A stretch of 64,000 nucleotides of DNA. Origin: Aselliscus stoliczkanus. Lineage: Eukaryota; Chordata; Mammalia; Chiroptera; Hipposideridae. A program made the translations under genes and the position numbers. Below the pieces are notes generated by a model. The model had not been told where the DNA came from and made no database searches. It saw only the letters and a list, made by a program, of their open reading frames with translations. This document shows positions 36,385 through 48,034 of this stretch, one piece after another (the stretch's first letter is position 1; each line of letters begins with the position of its first letter). The DNA is taken from positions 16,405,501 to 16,469,500 of the forward strand of contig CM066740.1 in NCBI GenBank assembly GCA_033961575.1. The letters are read 5' to 3'.

Positions 36385-38225
36385 ATGGCTGTTCTCCTTT
36401 AGCCTCTTGTCTGTGCAATATAGTTTCCTTTATTAGCACACATTTATCCAGAAATGTTTTTTCCTCTTGAGACATGGAAGGACAAGTAAGAGTGGTTAAA
36501 CTGTAGAAAGAGGAGGAAACTCAGCCCATTTCTCATTTTATTACTCAAGAGTGGGGGGGATTGTCATTGACCTGTGGACTCCTCCTCCTCCAATCCGAAA
36601 TTCAGTCATCCTATTCTAGAGTGGCTCTCAGGATCACGTGGGTGAAAATGCAATATGAAGGGGGCTGTCCTACTAGAGAAGGTGAAAATGATCTGAGGAA
36701 TGCATCTCTACTGTAAAGCCTATTGCAGAATATGGGATTTTTTTTTTTTCAGGAGAAGATAATATACTTCTAGAACTTGAAAACAGAAAAGAAAGGGAGA
36801 ATGGAAATTGGTAAATAGCAAGCCAAGGGATGCATGATAACTTTCCAAAATATCAGATCTACCACTTATCACCTTGTTCATTGGTTTGGATAAAAATACA
36901 CTAGACTGTCAAAAGAAACTTCAGTCTTATGAAGTTCGTAGAAAGCTGAAGGCCTGGAGAGGGATGTGTGGTGTTTCGACTTTTCAAGGGAAGGTAGACC
37001 ATGAGTTGGAAGAAGATACAGGAAGAATACACATAACTGAAGCACAGATAATATTGACAAACAGGGTTTGGTTTGTCAGGCAGGCTCTTGGTACCTTTGA
37101 GGACAAGTATGTTTGGCAAGAAATTTGCTAAGCTGATCAAGAGCTTTCAACTGAAATTTCATGGGCAGAAAAAAGCATTAAAACTTGATTAGATGGAGGA
37201 CAATTGGTATAGAAAAGATATGACCAGTAACAAAGAAAGAGAACTTCAGTAATTCCTAATAAAAAACACCTAATAAAAAACATGGTGGTTATAATACCCA
37301 TAGCTGTGTTCCATTGTGCAGCCTCTGATGATGAAGCGAAGTAAACTTCAAACATTAAAATTTGGACATAGATAGGATCATTTGATTTCTCTCACCCAAT
37401 AGGTTTGGGTGGTTCTCATAACTAAAATATGATTCCAGAAGGTAATATTTTGCTTTAAAGAAGCAGGCCTATGGAAATCCAGACCTTCAAGGTGAATTGC
37501 TAGACAAGAGGAAAGGCTGCTAGGAAAGGTTGTTGTAGTAGCATCAATCTTATGGATTGCCAGACAGAGGTGATAGATGATGCTTTCTCCTCAGAGACTA
37601 TAACTCTAGAATGGACGCCAAATGTGCAGATAAAACCCGCTGGAAGTTTCATTCTGCTAACTTCGGATAAACTCTTGACTTGTTTTCTGATCATTTGATT
37701 TATAAGAAGACTTGAGAAAATAATACAAGGAGGTATCTCTGAAAAGAAACAAAGAAACATTGGCCAGTGATATGACAGGAACCAGGAAATGAAATCCCTG
37801 AGGAAGCCGTGTACTCTAGAAACATTTCAACAGGTCAGACAAAAGAAATGGCCTCTCTCATGGCAAAAGGTAAAATGGTAAAGAGACCTCAAAAAGAAAA
37901 GGGTAGCTGAAAAGTTCCGAAGCACACACATAATCCAAAATAATTCTAGTCAAGAGGAAAGGAAGAAGTTTCCAATGGAAATACACGCACGTGCTCGCAC
38001 AGAGCACTTTTTTCCTGTTAACTCAGATTAATGAAGGATATTTAGTCTGGTTCAACAGTTATTGCTACCCATCTTTGTAAGTTACTTTCCCACAGAATGC
38101 AAAGATGAGTAAAAGGCAGTGAGAGATCGATGTCACGTCTAGTGGTCAGGGTATGAAGAGTGAGTCAAAATGCAGGAAACATTTGGCATACTTTCAGAGA
38201 GCAAAGATGTAAAGCAGGTATTCAG
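36385..38225. other. Unclassified AT-rich stretch
   Basis: Between about 36870 and 37900 the composition is even and purine-rich on the + strand, which suggests one old element, but I cannot name a family. The 85-codon frame at 36874-37131 has no recognisable domain. Confidence 0.35.
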
Positions 38226-38229
38226 AAGA

Positions 38230-39290
38230 GAAACAAAATCGGGGTGGGCGTGGTTTCAGAAAAGGTTTCATGGAGAAGGTGACCCTTGAAATGCTCTTTG
38301 GAGGGTGGAGGGAATTTCCACAGATAGAGGAGAGAGAGTGGGTTAGAAGGGTGCTCCTCACAGAAGGCAGAGCAAGGACCAGGCAGAGCAGGATAATTGC
38401 AGGAGAGTGTAGGATACAGGATATGCGTGTCTGAGGTTTTGGAGACAAGGTTTGAATAATAACAGCGTACATATAATTGAGTGATAACTGCCAAGTGCTG
38501 TGTTGAGTGTTGTACATACGTGATTTCAGTCAAATGTCACGAAAACTTAATACTTCTCTTTGTCCCTCTTTTCAGATGAGGAAACAACTCAGAAGTTTAG
38601 TGACACTCAATAAGCAACAGATAGGGCCAGAGTCTATAAAGCCAGTTAAATTTAACTATATTGTAAAGAACTCAGGATTTTTAATTTAATTCCATGACCA
38701 GTGGGAATCTGGAGCAGAGACGAGATCCTGGAAACTTTTTTTGGAAGATAAACTGGGCAAAGGAATATAAGGTGGATTGATGTGATGGGAGAGAAAAAGT
38801 GGAGACCCTCTAATGGGGATCTAAAATGGATTGGTGGTTCTGGGCATGAAAGAATGGAAGACAAATAGGGGGTTGATGAGGTAAGTGTCAGGGCAGAGCT
38901 GTTCTAGCCCTGAATTCACAGTATTGGGAGATCTGGGGGAGGGAATCTGGGTGGACTAGGAGACGGTGGGTGTTAATCTGAGTTGGGGAAGTCAGAGAGG
39001 TATCAGTATGCGGGAGTGATGAGTTTGCTCTGATGTCATTAGGTGGCCTCACGTTCTAGTGACAAATCCAGGAGCCATCCATGAGGCTGTGGACTAGAGG
39101 GAGAGTAAAGATAACAGAGTGGGTGTTACAGCTCCTTTGTTAAAGTCATGGGTGTGGGTGAGATGATCAAGAGCTAAAGTCCATAGAAAGAAGTGGGTGA
39201 AGGACAAAACTTTGGCCAATGCTTGTGTAACCAGGAGGGAAAAGAGCCAGAAAGCAACCCTTTAAAGTTAAGAGGAACTAGGTAAGAGTG
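38230..39290 (-). mobile_element. L2-like LINE, antisense, with a MIR between the parts
   Basis: TTTCATGGAGAAGGTGACCC, GGCAGAGCAAGGACCAGGCA and, after 38690, GACCAGTGGGAATCTGGAGC and GTTGGGGAAGTCAGAGAGGT read like antisense L2. A MIR-like piece at 38475-38650 separates the two parts. Confidence 0.45.
38475..38650 (-). mobile_element. MIR
   Basis: Antisense MIR with CTTTTCAGATGAGGAAACAA and GAAGTTTAGTGACACTCAAT, then GATAGGGCCAGAG. Confidence 0.65.
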
Positions 39291-39294
39291 ATAA

Positions 39295-41390
39295 TCTCTG
39301 CAGAAATAACGTCAGAAATGAGCTGAGGCTTGCAAAAAGTGGTTCAAACTACAAAACAGTTTGCAAACATATATCCAGAGCCAGATGAACAAATAAAAGA
39401 TAAACTCCTGGGTGTGGAGAGCTTCTCTTCACAAAAATATCAGGAGTCAAAAGAGTTGTTTCAATTCTACTTATTTTCTATCTCTTTTCTAAAGAACTAC
39501 TAACTGAACAGAATTGAAGAAACATGAAGAAGAGGGAATTGAGACCCAATGCAGGTGAAGGTCTAGGAAATGGGTACTTAGATGTGTTGAATAGGTTTTG
39601 AGTTTCAGTTCAGCCCCAAAACTCACCAGAAATTGAATCATCACTTCAGTCTTTACAGAACCCCTGAGAGTAACATGCACCAGATGAAAGAGACTAAGAT
39701 GGATATCAGAAGTCTGAAAATGGTAGATGCTGTCCAGATTTTTAGAAAGAGAAAGGAAATTGCTGAAAATTCTAGACCAGTGATTCTCATGCCTGGCTGT
39801 GCATTGGAATCTGGTGGGGAGCTTTTACAAAATACTTTTGCCCAGGTTCCACCCCCAAAATTTATGTTTATAGTGGTGGACAGACATTATACTATCCTTA
39901 GGACATTCTAACAGCTATCTAGGGGTTAGAAGCATGACTCCATACTCATAAGTTCTGTCCATCACTGCAGAATTCTTGAATGTGTTACTGCTAAACAGGT
40001 GAACAGTTCACATTTAGAAATGGAGCCAGTTTGTGTTCACTTAAGACAAGACATGCTGAATTACCCTCGTTTTCCTTTGTGGTTAGGTTACTGGATCATA
40101 AAAATACCACAGACACAGTAGATCTTATTTCTACTAGTCGACACCTGAGGGTTGAGGGAGCGTCACCCGCAGCTCAGGACCTGGTCTCAGGTGGGGCTGA
40201 GATGGCGTAAAAGGCGAGATCTACAACATTGCGAACCACCTGGATTGAAGAATGCTTGGTGAGAATATGGTAGGTGGTAAGGAAGACACAGCCTGATGAA
40301 GTCAAACCAGCAGCAAAAGCCACTATCCCGAGGGAAGCCTGTGCTTAAGGGCATAGGGGTGAGGGTCAACAGTGATCAGGAGTAAGAGCTCAGCACTGGA
40401 GCGAAGCCCTGGGCATCAAGGCAGCCAGCCAGGGTTGGCAGACGAGAGTGTTATGAGTAGCAAGCTCCTTTCCCATTGTTTAAGGAGGATGTCAGACTTC
40501 TGAGAAGTCTGTATAAAGTATTTGTTAAGTCCCTATCTTCTGATATCCTTGTGAACAAGGTGGGAAATTAAGGCCTGAGTCCATAGCTGCTCTTCTAGTG
40601 AAAGTTAGGATTGTCTAGGTGTGTGAATGGAATTTTCATAGTGATCATTCAGAAATTACCTTTACCTTCTTCTCCATATCCACTTGCAAGTGTTCTCTCC
40701 TAGAAACCCTCCCAGCTTTGAATTGTCCATCTGTAAACTTCTGAAAGGCTTGTAGTAAATAACCGTGGCCCTTTGGATTTCTCCTAATCTCCCTTTTCCT
40801 TTTTTCACAAACAGGTGCCTTTGAGACACCACTTTCTGGTTCTGTGAGCTCGGGGTTATTATTTGTGTGTCTGTCCCTCCCTCCCTCTGACTTGTCCTAA
40901 GGATGTCTAAGGCAATTGGGAGTGTCAAGCTGAGGCTAGATCTCACCCAAGAAGATTAAATGCAAGGCATTGTAGAGCAGGAAGCTGAGTAGAAAACTAC
41001 CCACTATCAGAACATCTTGCCAAGAGCCCAGCAACAGCGTGTATGACTTTCTAGCTTAAAAAAAAAAAAAAAGAAAAAGGCTAATTTATTTAAACATTGT
41101 CTTATTTCACAAAGTACTTGAGGTGGTTTCTAAGAACACACACACTGCACAAGGAAATAGTGGGTAGTTGAGAATTGGAGCACAGTGACAATAAAGGTAA
41201 GCCAAGCACACAGCCATGCTCACCCCAAAAAGGTTACTAGCAGCCCACTGTCCATCCTAGGATCCCAAGCAAAGAGGGATGTGTTCTTAGAAGTAAACTC
41301 TCCATGTCTAAAAGCCAAGAACAAGCCAGTCCTGTAGGTATGGCATTCTGTTACTGAGACCTGAACATTTTCTCATAAAGGCCTTTTAAA
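39295..41390. other. Non-coding stretch with a CpG-richer segment
   Basis: 39780-39905 resembles the left part of a MER5-like element (CAGTGATTCTCATGCCTGGC, GAATCTGGTGGGGAGC). 40130-40460 has more CpG than its surroundings. An A run lies at 41058. No exon is supported. Confidence 0.45.
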
Positions 41391-41394
41391 GAAA

Positions 41395-42155
41395 CCTTTG
41401 TCTTGCTTAAATTGGTATGGCCATTTTGAGGAGCAATCTGGAATATCTAGTAAAACTAAAACTAGTTTTTTCTTAAGATTCAGTAGTTCCGCTTATTTTA
41501 GAAAATTATATCACAGCCTTACAAGGAGCTGATCCTGCAGCACCTTTTGTATTTTTTTAAAGATTTTGTATTGGGGAATTGGAGCAGGGGAACAGTGTTG
41601 GGGAATTGGGGGAGGGGACCAGCCAAGTTGTTGTTCTTCAATCTTCGTTATAGAGGGCACCAGTCACCATCTGGCTTCCCATCAGCAGCTCATGGCCTGT
41701 AAGCTCAAGGTGCTGTATTCAATCTTAGTTGCGGGTGGGCGTAGCCACTGTCCCATGCGGGAGTCGAACCAGGAACCTTGTTGTTAAAAGTGCATGCTCT
41801 ATCCCCTGAGCCATCTGGGCTGCAGCACCTTTTTTAATAGCTAAGACTTGGAAACAATCTAAAGAAAGAATAAGTTAAACATGGCATAGTCATACTTCTA
41901 TCATGGAACTGTGTTGCAGGAATGCAATGGAGTATGTGTGTTGTGTGTGTCTGTGTGTAATAATGTTGAGTGAAAATAAGCCAGCTGCAGAAAGAAATGT
42001 ATGGAATGATACTGTTTATTATGCAAAATTTTTTAAAAAGCCAGAAAATGGTGAATATAGATATCTTTGTATAAATATAGGTGGAGACCTGTTAATTTGG
42101 GGTGATAAGCATATGGGTATTTACATAAATCCTTTGCATTTTTCTGACTAAAGAG
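41395..42155 (+). mobile_element. Old L1 3' region, split by a Ves SINE
   Basis: GGTATGGCCATTTTGAGGAG, GATTCAGTAGTTCCGCTT, then after the SINE TAATAGCTAAGACTTGGAAA, GGCATAGTCATACTTCTATC and ATAATGTTGAGTGAAAATAA follow L1 order. Confidence 0.7.
41549..41819 (-). mobile_element. Ves-type tRNA SINE inside an L1
   Basis: Antisense copy: left end AAAGATTTTGTATTGGGGAA (tail reversed), right end GGGAGTCGAACCAGGAACCT and CTCTATCCCCTGAGCCATCT (tRNA-like head reversed). A perfect 14-base duplication CTGCAGCACCTTTT at 41535-41548 and 41820-41833. Confidence 0.93.
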
Positions 42156-42204
42156 AAAAGCAGCCACTGTGATATGCGCAAGAGTGACCACTACAGCCTA
42201 CACT

Positions 42205-42420
42205 AGCTAACTCATTGAGAGGTGACCTCCCTGTCACCTTTTATGTGATTAGCTCATTTAATCACCTCAACAACCCCTTTAGGGAGAGTCTTTAATTATT
42301 TCCATTTGTCAAATGGAAACCTAAGTATTAGGCTAAAAACTTGCCAAATGCCACTTAGTAAGACTGGCTTTGTACCCAGTTTGAATCCAGAACTTGTAGT
42401 CTTAATTATTACACTACTCT
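42205..42420 (-). mobile_element. MIR
   Basis: Antisense order: TAGCTCATTTAATCACCTCA, TTCCATTTGTCAAATGGAAA, CCAAATGCCACTTAGTAAGA and TTGAATCCAGAACTTGTAGT. Confidence 0.65.
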
Positions 42421-42616
42421 ACAAAATTTCCCAGTATTATAGAGTATGTTGGCTGGTTATTTACTTTTATATATGTAATCTTCCCCATTGTAGATCAGGG
42501 CATGACTCCAGGGGACAGTGCAGGAAAAGGTGAGAATAGTACAGTTCCACCAGCTTCTCCATGTGACAATCTGGCTTGAGCTAGGTGTACACATTACCTT
42601 ATCTTTTAGATGATTT

Positions 42617-42795
42617 TGGTGGCCCTCAACCCTGGTCCCCCATCAGAATCACCTGTGGAGGTTTTAGGATTATCAAAACCTGGCCCCACCACAGATTCCA
42701 ATGTAATAGATCTAGGGTAGGGTCTGGTCATGAGCATTTTTAAAAGTTCCCCACATAATTCTAATGTGCAGAAAGAGTTGAGATCCACTGTTTTA
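42617..42795. mobile_element. MER5-like hAT element
   Basis: CCATCAGAATCACCTGTGGA near the left and AGTTCCCCACATAATTCTAA with GAGTTGAGATCCACTG at the right. First of four neighbouring hAT copies. Confidence 0.75.
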
Positions 42796-43262
42796 TAAAC
42801 TCTGGACAGTGCAACATCCAAGATTATAATGTTTGGCAAGAGCCTGGAGGGTCTTTATTGTGTGTTGAGGACCAAGGACAGATCCGTGGGTGTTACACTC
42901 TTACGACCAGACTGTAGTTAATGTCTTAATGAAGACAGGCTCCAAATCAGGATGAGGGACTGAGGGACATCTGCTCACCCCACCATGACCATGCAGACGT
43001 TAGCAGGATAGGATCTGCCTGGCCAACTACGTATGTCTGTATGTCTCGGTTGTCTGGAGTTGTCTGAAGGAATTTGCCCTGATGATTTGCATGGGAGTGG
43101 GTTCGGAAGCACTTATATTTGGTATTTGCCATCCCTGGCTGGAAGGAGCAGCTAAGTAGCAGATGGAACTATCCTTGAAAAAGAACTCAGGAACGCTAAT
43201 CCCCTGTCAAAGGTATACGGGATGCCTCAGGATTCTCTGCCCTGGATAAAATATTAGCCTTG

Positions 43263-43444
43263 GCAGTGGCTCTTAAACTTAAGCCGCAAAGTCACCCAGA
43301 GAGCTTGTTAAAAGCAGGTTGCTGGGCTCCACCCTCAGTTCCTGACTCTGCAGGTTTGAGGGTGGGTCTGAGAATTTGCATTTCTCACAAGCTCCTGGGT
43401 GGTGCTGATGCTGCTGGTCAGACCACTTTTTTAAAACCACAGGC
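43263..43444. mobile_element. MER5-like hAT element
   Basis: CAGTGGCTCTTAAACTTAAG at the left, TTTGCATTTCTCACAAGCTC in the middle and CTGATGCTGCTGGTCAGACC at the right. Nearly full length for the family. Confidence 0.82.
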
Positions 43445-43453
43445 CTACTATGG

Positions 43454-43742
43454 CAGGGGTTGGCAAACTGTGGCTTGCGAGCCACATGCAGCTCACTGGG
43501 TATGGTCCATCTCAAAAGTTTGCCGCCCCCTGGAAGAGCCAATAAGTGTCCCTCACAATTTAAAAATTATTTGAGCCATGAATATATTTTTACATAATCA
43601 CCATTATGTGAATAATATCCTTTAAAAGTTTTATAAATGAAATTATGATAGTTTCATTTTCATTTTCAATTTTACTTCAGAGGCACATGTATGTACTCAA
43701 AGAGCCACATGTGGCTCTTGAGCCGCAGTTTGCTGACCACCG
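43454..43742. mobile_element. Non-autonomous hAT with long terminal inverted repeats
   Basis: The left end CAGGGGTTGGCAAACTGTGG continues CTTGCGAGCCACATG. The right end contains GAGCCACATGTGGCTCTTGA followed by GCCGCAGTTTGCTGACCAC, which pairs with the left over about 37 bases with few mismatches. The interior is AT-rich and non-coding. Similar words (CTCAAAGTTTACTGACTCCT) continue to 43778. Confidence 0.82.
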
Positions 43743-43891
43743 ATGGCTCTTCCGTCTCAAAGTTTACTGACTCCTAGCCTATGGTAATAAAATGGGGTTT
43801 TGGCTTCCTGCCCTCTCTGCTATGTCACAAATACACAAATGGAAGTATTAGTCAGGGTAAGATAAGAAAGGTTGAAAACTACTGGCTACAT

Positions 43892-44078
43892 CAGGGGTTC
43901 TCAAACTCTAATGTGCACAGAAATCATCTGGGGAAGGTATTGAATGTACAGATTATCAGGCCCCTCCCTAGATATCCTGATTCAATCCATCTAATATGGA
44001 ACTTCCAAAAATCTGTATTTTAAACAAGATCCAGTGGGCTTTGAAAACTGTGGACCTGCACACTTTGAGAAATTGGAC
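43892..44078. mobile_element. MER5-like hAT element
   Basis: AGGGGTTCTCAAACTCTAAT and AATCATCTGGGGAAGGTATT at the left, CACACTTTGAGAAATTGGAC at the right. Confidence 0.8.
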
Positions 44079-44370
44079 ATGACTGTGCAATTATGGGGAT
44101 TTACAGTGGGTTAGCCAATTTGACCCAGAAATGTTAACTAATGAACAAGATTAACAACAAGCTATAAAGATGACCTCAGTACCCTTGGTGCTCTTCTCAG
44201 TAAATCTCCCAGTCAGATTTACTTGGGTGAGGACAGAATTCACACACCTATGCAATCTGTGGTTGCTTTGACAAAGGGAAAGTAGGCTAAATACATGAAA
44301 CGGTAGTTGGTCCCCAGAAATATCCTGGCAGACTGGAATAATAGGTCAAAATTAATGTGAGGTAATTTAA

Positions 44371-44498
44371 GGGCCGGCCAAGTGGCGCGGTGGTTAAGCG
44401 CTGGTTTGGGAAGCCAGCGTCCCCAGTTCGGGTCCCACATATGAGGGCCAGTGACACTGCCCTCAAAAAAATAAATAAATAAATAAAATAAATAAATA
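44371..44498 (+). mobile_element. Short tRNA-derived SINE
   Basis: Near-consensus copy with an (AAAT)n tail that has become a microsatellite. A 17-base duplication with one mismatch ends TGAGGTAATTTAA on each side (44354-44370 and 44499-44515). Confidence 0.93.
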
Positions 44499-44519
44499 AA
44501 TATGAGGTAATTTAATACT

Positions 44520-46430
44520 ACTACTACTACTAAAGAACAGTTAAGTCCTGAATTTCAGTTAAAGGAAGTAAAGGAGCCCTGTTCAGAAAGAAGGAATCCT
44601 AGCTTTTCCACCGTTCCTGCCACGCCAGAGTCCTAGAGAACTGTGAGGAAGTGAGCATTAGAGAGAGGCGAGGGTGTCCCCAGAGCTAAGACACACTTAG
44701 GCCATAGTAACAGCCACAGTGTATATAAGGCATGGGAGGTGATTGCTCCCTTCTTTCCTCTTCTGGCCAGACCACGTATCTTTAGATCTGGGCACCATTT
44801 TTAGGGACGCACGGACAAACTGAAGTGTAATCAGAGATGGACATCTGTGATCATAAGAGGTCTGGATCATGTCACATAAGAAATGGGTGGTGTAAATGTG
44901 GCTGTTTGGCCTGAAGAAGAAAAGATGTGCTAGTTGGAAGATGCGAGTCATGGCAGTTCCAATGGTGAAAAAAAGTGGTTAATCTTGTTCTCTGTAGTGA
45001 CAGAGGGCAGATCTAGGACCCATGTGTGGAAATTAGAGTGAGATAAATTTCGATTCTAAATAAAAAACCATCTAGAATACATTTTTTTCTTTGTAAATGA
45101 AAAATGAAATCTCTGTCATGGGAAGTGGTCAAGCATTGATGATCTTACAGGAAGAATTCTTGCTTTGGGGAAGAACCTTGGCTAGAATTCACTCATAGGT
45201 GCCATGATTTTGTGCAATGACTGACTAGTTTTTCTGGGCTTTTTGTTCTGTTTACTCAGTGGTGGCAAATAAATGGTTTGAGCACAAACCTACAGCTTGG
45301 TGCCACTGTCCAGCTTTTTGTCTTATGGAAGCGACCATACTTGAAATCTGTGCCCACATGACTTTTATTGCTGGATTGGGTTCTGAGCAGTAACTGATTC
45401 TTCTCTGAAAAAGTGGACTGTGAAGGGCATAAAACCCTTTTGTGTGGATGGTGAGGGTATACTAATGGATATTCTGATTCAATGTGAGAGAATAAGCATT
45501 TGAATCTTAAGGCCTCTTGACCCCATCTTCCCAGAAGACAAAAATGGCTTTTGGAGGGGTTTTTTGCCCACAGGGGAGTGAGGGTGGAGAGTCTTTGCCT
45601 CTGAGCCTCAGGACTCATCCCCCAGGAAGAGTCAGATAGCATCCATGCATCAGGCCAGCTGTCCAGATAGAACACACATCTGTCGCATTTCACACAGAGG
45701 CCCAGGATCAGCCCTCTGAGGGCATGGTAATTAGAACCCACTTCCTGAAACTTCTGATCTTCTGTGGAGCATGCAACCAAATAATCACAGCCCTACTTGT
45801 GATAATGTAACAGTATGGAAATCAAGGTATTTCCGAGAGCATCATTTCTAAAAAAGATGCATATTCAGGATTTGAATACGTTTCTTCTACTAAAAAAGAC
45901 CAGAAATGGATATTGCATTATACATCTTTTTTTTTATGTTAATTCAGAACATAATTTATCTATACATTTGACTGGGAAATTGTGTATTAATTGGATCTAT
46001 ATGCCATCTGGTCTTCCTGGGAGTTATTTCTAAGGATGGAAGTAAAACCCATTTCTCAAACAAACCCTGACCAAGTCTGGGAATGCAGACCCCCATGCCT
46101 GATGGATTAATAAATAGCTGTGATATATATGCCACTGTTGCAAATCTAGTAGTTAATATTGGTTTTTTGGGGACAGCCTGTGGTGATGAATAATGTAGCT
46201 TTTATCTTTCTGCATTTTTGTCTTGTTCCAAAGTAAGCACGCGCTACTTGGATGACTTAAAAATCTGTTCGCACTTGTGTTATGGATCTTGGGAAATGTT
46301 AATATGTTGAAAGACAAAACTGTTTTAAAATTCTATGAAGTCCTCATCTAGTTTTGGTTGCCAGTGGAGTATAGGATCTTATCTTTGCTGCATATGCCCC
46401 TTTCAGGAAGCCAGCAGGGAAATAAATGGA
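44520..46430. other. Non-coding unique stretch
   Basis: Carries the longest open frame of the window (minus strand, 45256-45780, 174 codons). It has no domain, signal peptide or repeat structure I recognise, and its length is within chance for 64 kb. No other feature is seen. Confidence 0.45.
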
Positions 46431-46434
46431 ATTA

Positions 46435-46630
46435 ACATCTGTTGAGCGTCTATTCTATTCAGGCCAGGCACTTTACCCTCATTTTGCCATTTCATCATCA
46501 CAATTCCCTATTTCCTACATAAAAAAAAAAAAAAACAAGCTCAGAGAGGTTAACACATTTGTCAAGATGCACAGAGTTTATAATGAGGGAGCATCAATTT
46601 AAACTTAGGTCTGGCTCCTCTGAGGCACAT
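46435..46630 (-). mobile_element. MIR with an A-run expansion
   Basis: TGTTGAGCGTCTATTCTATT, AAGCTCAGAGAGGTTAACAC and AATTTAAACTTAGGTCTGGC are in antisense MIR order. The place usually holding GATGAGGAAAC is a run of 15 or more A. Confidence 0.7.
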
Positions 46631-46685
46631 ATGTGCTATGTATGTGCCTTTGCATCATTTCCCAAACTGTATTCTTTTCTAAGTG

Positions 46686-46714
46686 AAAATTGCTTGGCAG
46701 TGCCAAGCAATTTT
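46686..46714. repeat. Perfect 29-base palindrome
   Basis: Arms AAAATTGCTTGGCA and TGCCAAGCAATTTT, 14 bases each with no mismatch, flank a single G. It contains TTGGC and GCCAA half-sites spaced by three bases, not the five usual for nuclear factor I. Confidence 0.95.
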
Positions 46715-47214
46715 GGTCATTTATTCTTCCCCATTTTTGGTTGAAATCAAGAGTTCTCTTGTCCTTCATGGAAGCCCCAGGACTTCCATAAGCCCCAGGC
46801 ATATGTTCACATGTCTTATGTCCATTGGACTTTTAGCCGGAACATCGTTTTCACCTGGGCCTGACCCATCAGCTGCCCAAGGTGGATGGCAGTGGTGAGA
46901 GAGAACCTATCTTGTTTCAGAGGCACAGGCAAAGCCATTTTTCATTTGACCTAAATGCATCAGGCTTTACCCATCTGTTGGATTTGGCTACCAGGTGGAT
47001 TATTGAAATGAAAGCAGGTCCCAGACTGAATTCTGTCACACATCAGACACTTGTATTAGGCAGAAGGCATGAGAGCAGTCATACAAACTGTTCCTTTAAG
47101 CTCAGGGACATCCCAGCTCTGTCCTGGGAATGTAAACAAGTACTTGCAGGAGGGGCTTACTCGGAACAGGCACCACAGCATTTAGAAGGAGGACTGGCCC
47201 CCTACTAGTCGGAT

Positions 47215-47375
47215 CAGTGGCCAGTGGACCCATCCTTCCGGGGAGGCTACAAATGCTGCATTTCTTGATCCGGGTGGTGGTGATGTCAGTATTTGCAAAT
47301 ATAAAATTTCATGGAGCTGTCTGTACCCCTAAGATTTGTTCGCTTTACTCTATGTGAGTTATGCCTCAGTAAAAC
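47215..47375 (+). mobile_element. L1M 3'-UTR end
   Basis: CTTGATCCGGGTGGTGGTGA, AAATTTCATGGAGCTGTCTG and GTTATGCCTCAGTAAAACAA follow the last 150 bases of an L1M 3' UTR. Confidence 0.65.
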
Positions 47376-47379
47376 AATA

Positions 47380-47885
47380 AGGGAGGGAATAAAATATGGT
47401 CCTTAAGTCATTCACAGTTGACGAGCAGGGAAACTTATAGTTTCAAACCAATAAAACCCCTTGGGTTAGAGGTTTTCCATGGAAGAGTCAGGGGGAGATG
47501 TAAAATCACGCAAGGGTCTTCATTTGTACCCCCACTCATCACCTCAGACACCCCTGAATTGGCAGCCTGGCCCTGGCCAATACCTGTCTCCCTTAGGGCT
47601 TTCTCGTCACCGTTTTCGCTAGGGTAGCACCATGAAGTCAGCTCGATGGAGTAGAAGACACCAGGCTCGTGAGTGACTTCTCTTGTCTAAGTCTTCTGTT
47701 GGGGAACTTTCGTTAAGGTCTCCCCTCTGTCACCCCCATGCCAGCCCTCAGTTCTCTGGATTAGAAGCAGTAGCTGCCTCATTCCACATGACCACCTTAC
47801 CCTGGGGCCACTGCTGCCTTCATTCTTCATTCTGCCCTGTTTTAAGCATTTCCTTTCCCCAGAATTCGACTTCTTTGCTCTTAAG
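47380..47885. other. Non-coding stretch
   Basis: Moderately GC-rich sequence with no repeat or exon that I can support. Confidence 0.4.
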
Positions 47886-47902
47886 CCATCCTTGGTAATT
47901 TT

Positions 47903-48013
47903 TTTTTTTTTTTGAGGGCAGTGTCACTGGCCCTCATATGTGGGACCCGAACCGGGGCCGCTGGCTTCCCAAACCAGCGCTTAACCACCACACTCGGCCG
48001 GCCCCAGCCGGCC
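47903..48013 (-). mobile_element. Short tRNA-derived SINE with duplicated head
   Basis: Antisense copy running from a T tract through GAGGGCAGTGTCACTGGCCC to CTCGGCCGGCCCCAGCCGGC; the first bases of the element are thus present twice. A perfect 17-base duplication CCATCCTTGGTAATTTT flanks it (47886-47902 and 48014-48030). Confidence 0.94.
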
Positions 48014-48034
48014 CCATCCTTGGTAATTTTAACA

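Noticed and set aside
45256..45780. 174-codon open frame on the minus strand, the longest in the window
   Set aside because: No recognisable domain, no splice or promoter context, and one frame of this length is expected by chance in 64 kb at this base composition.
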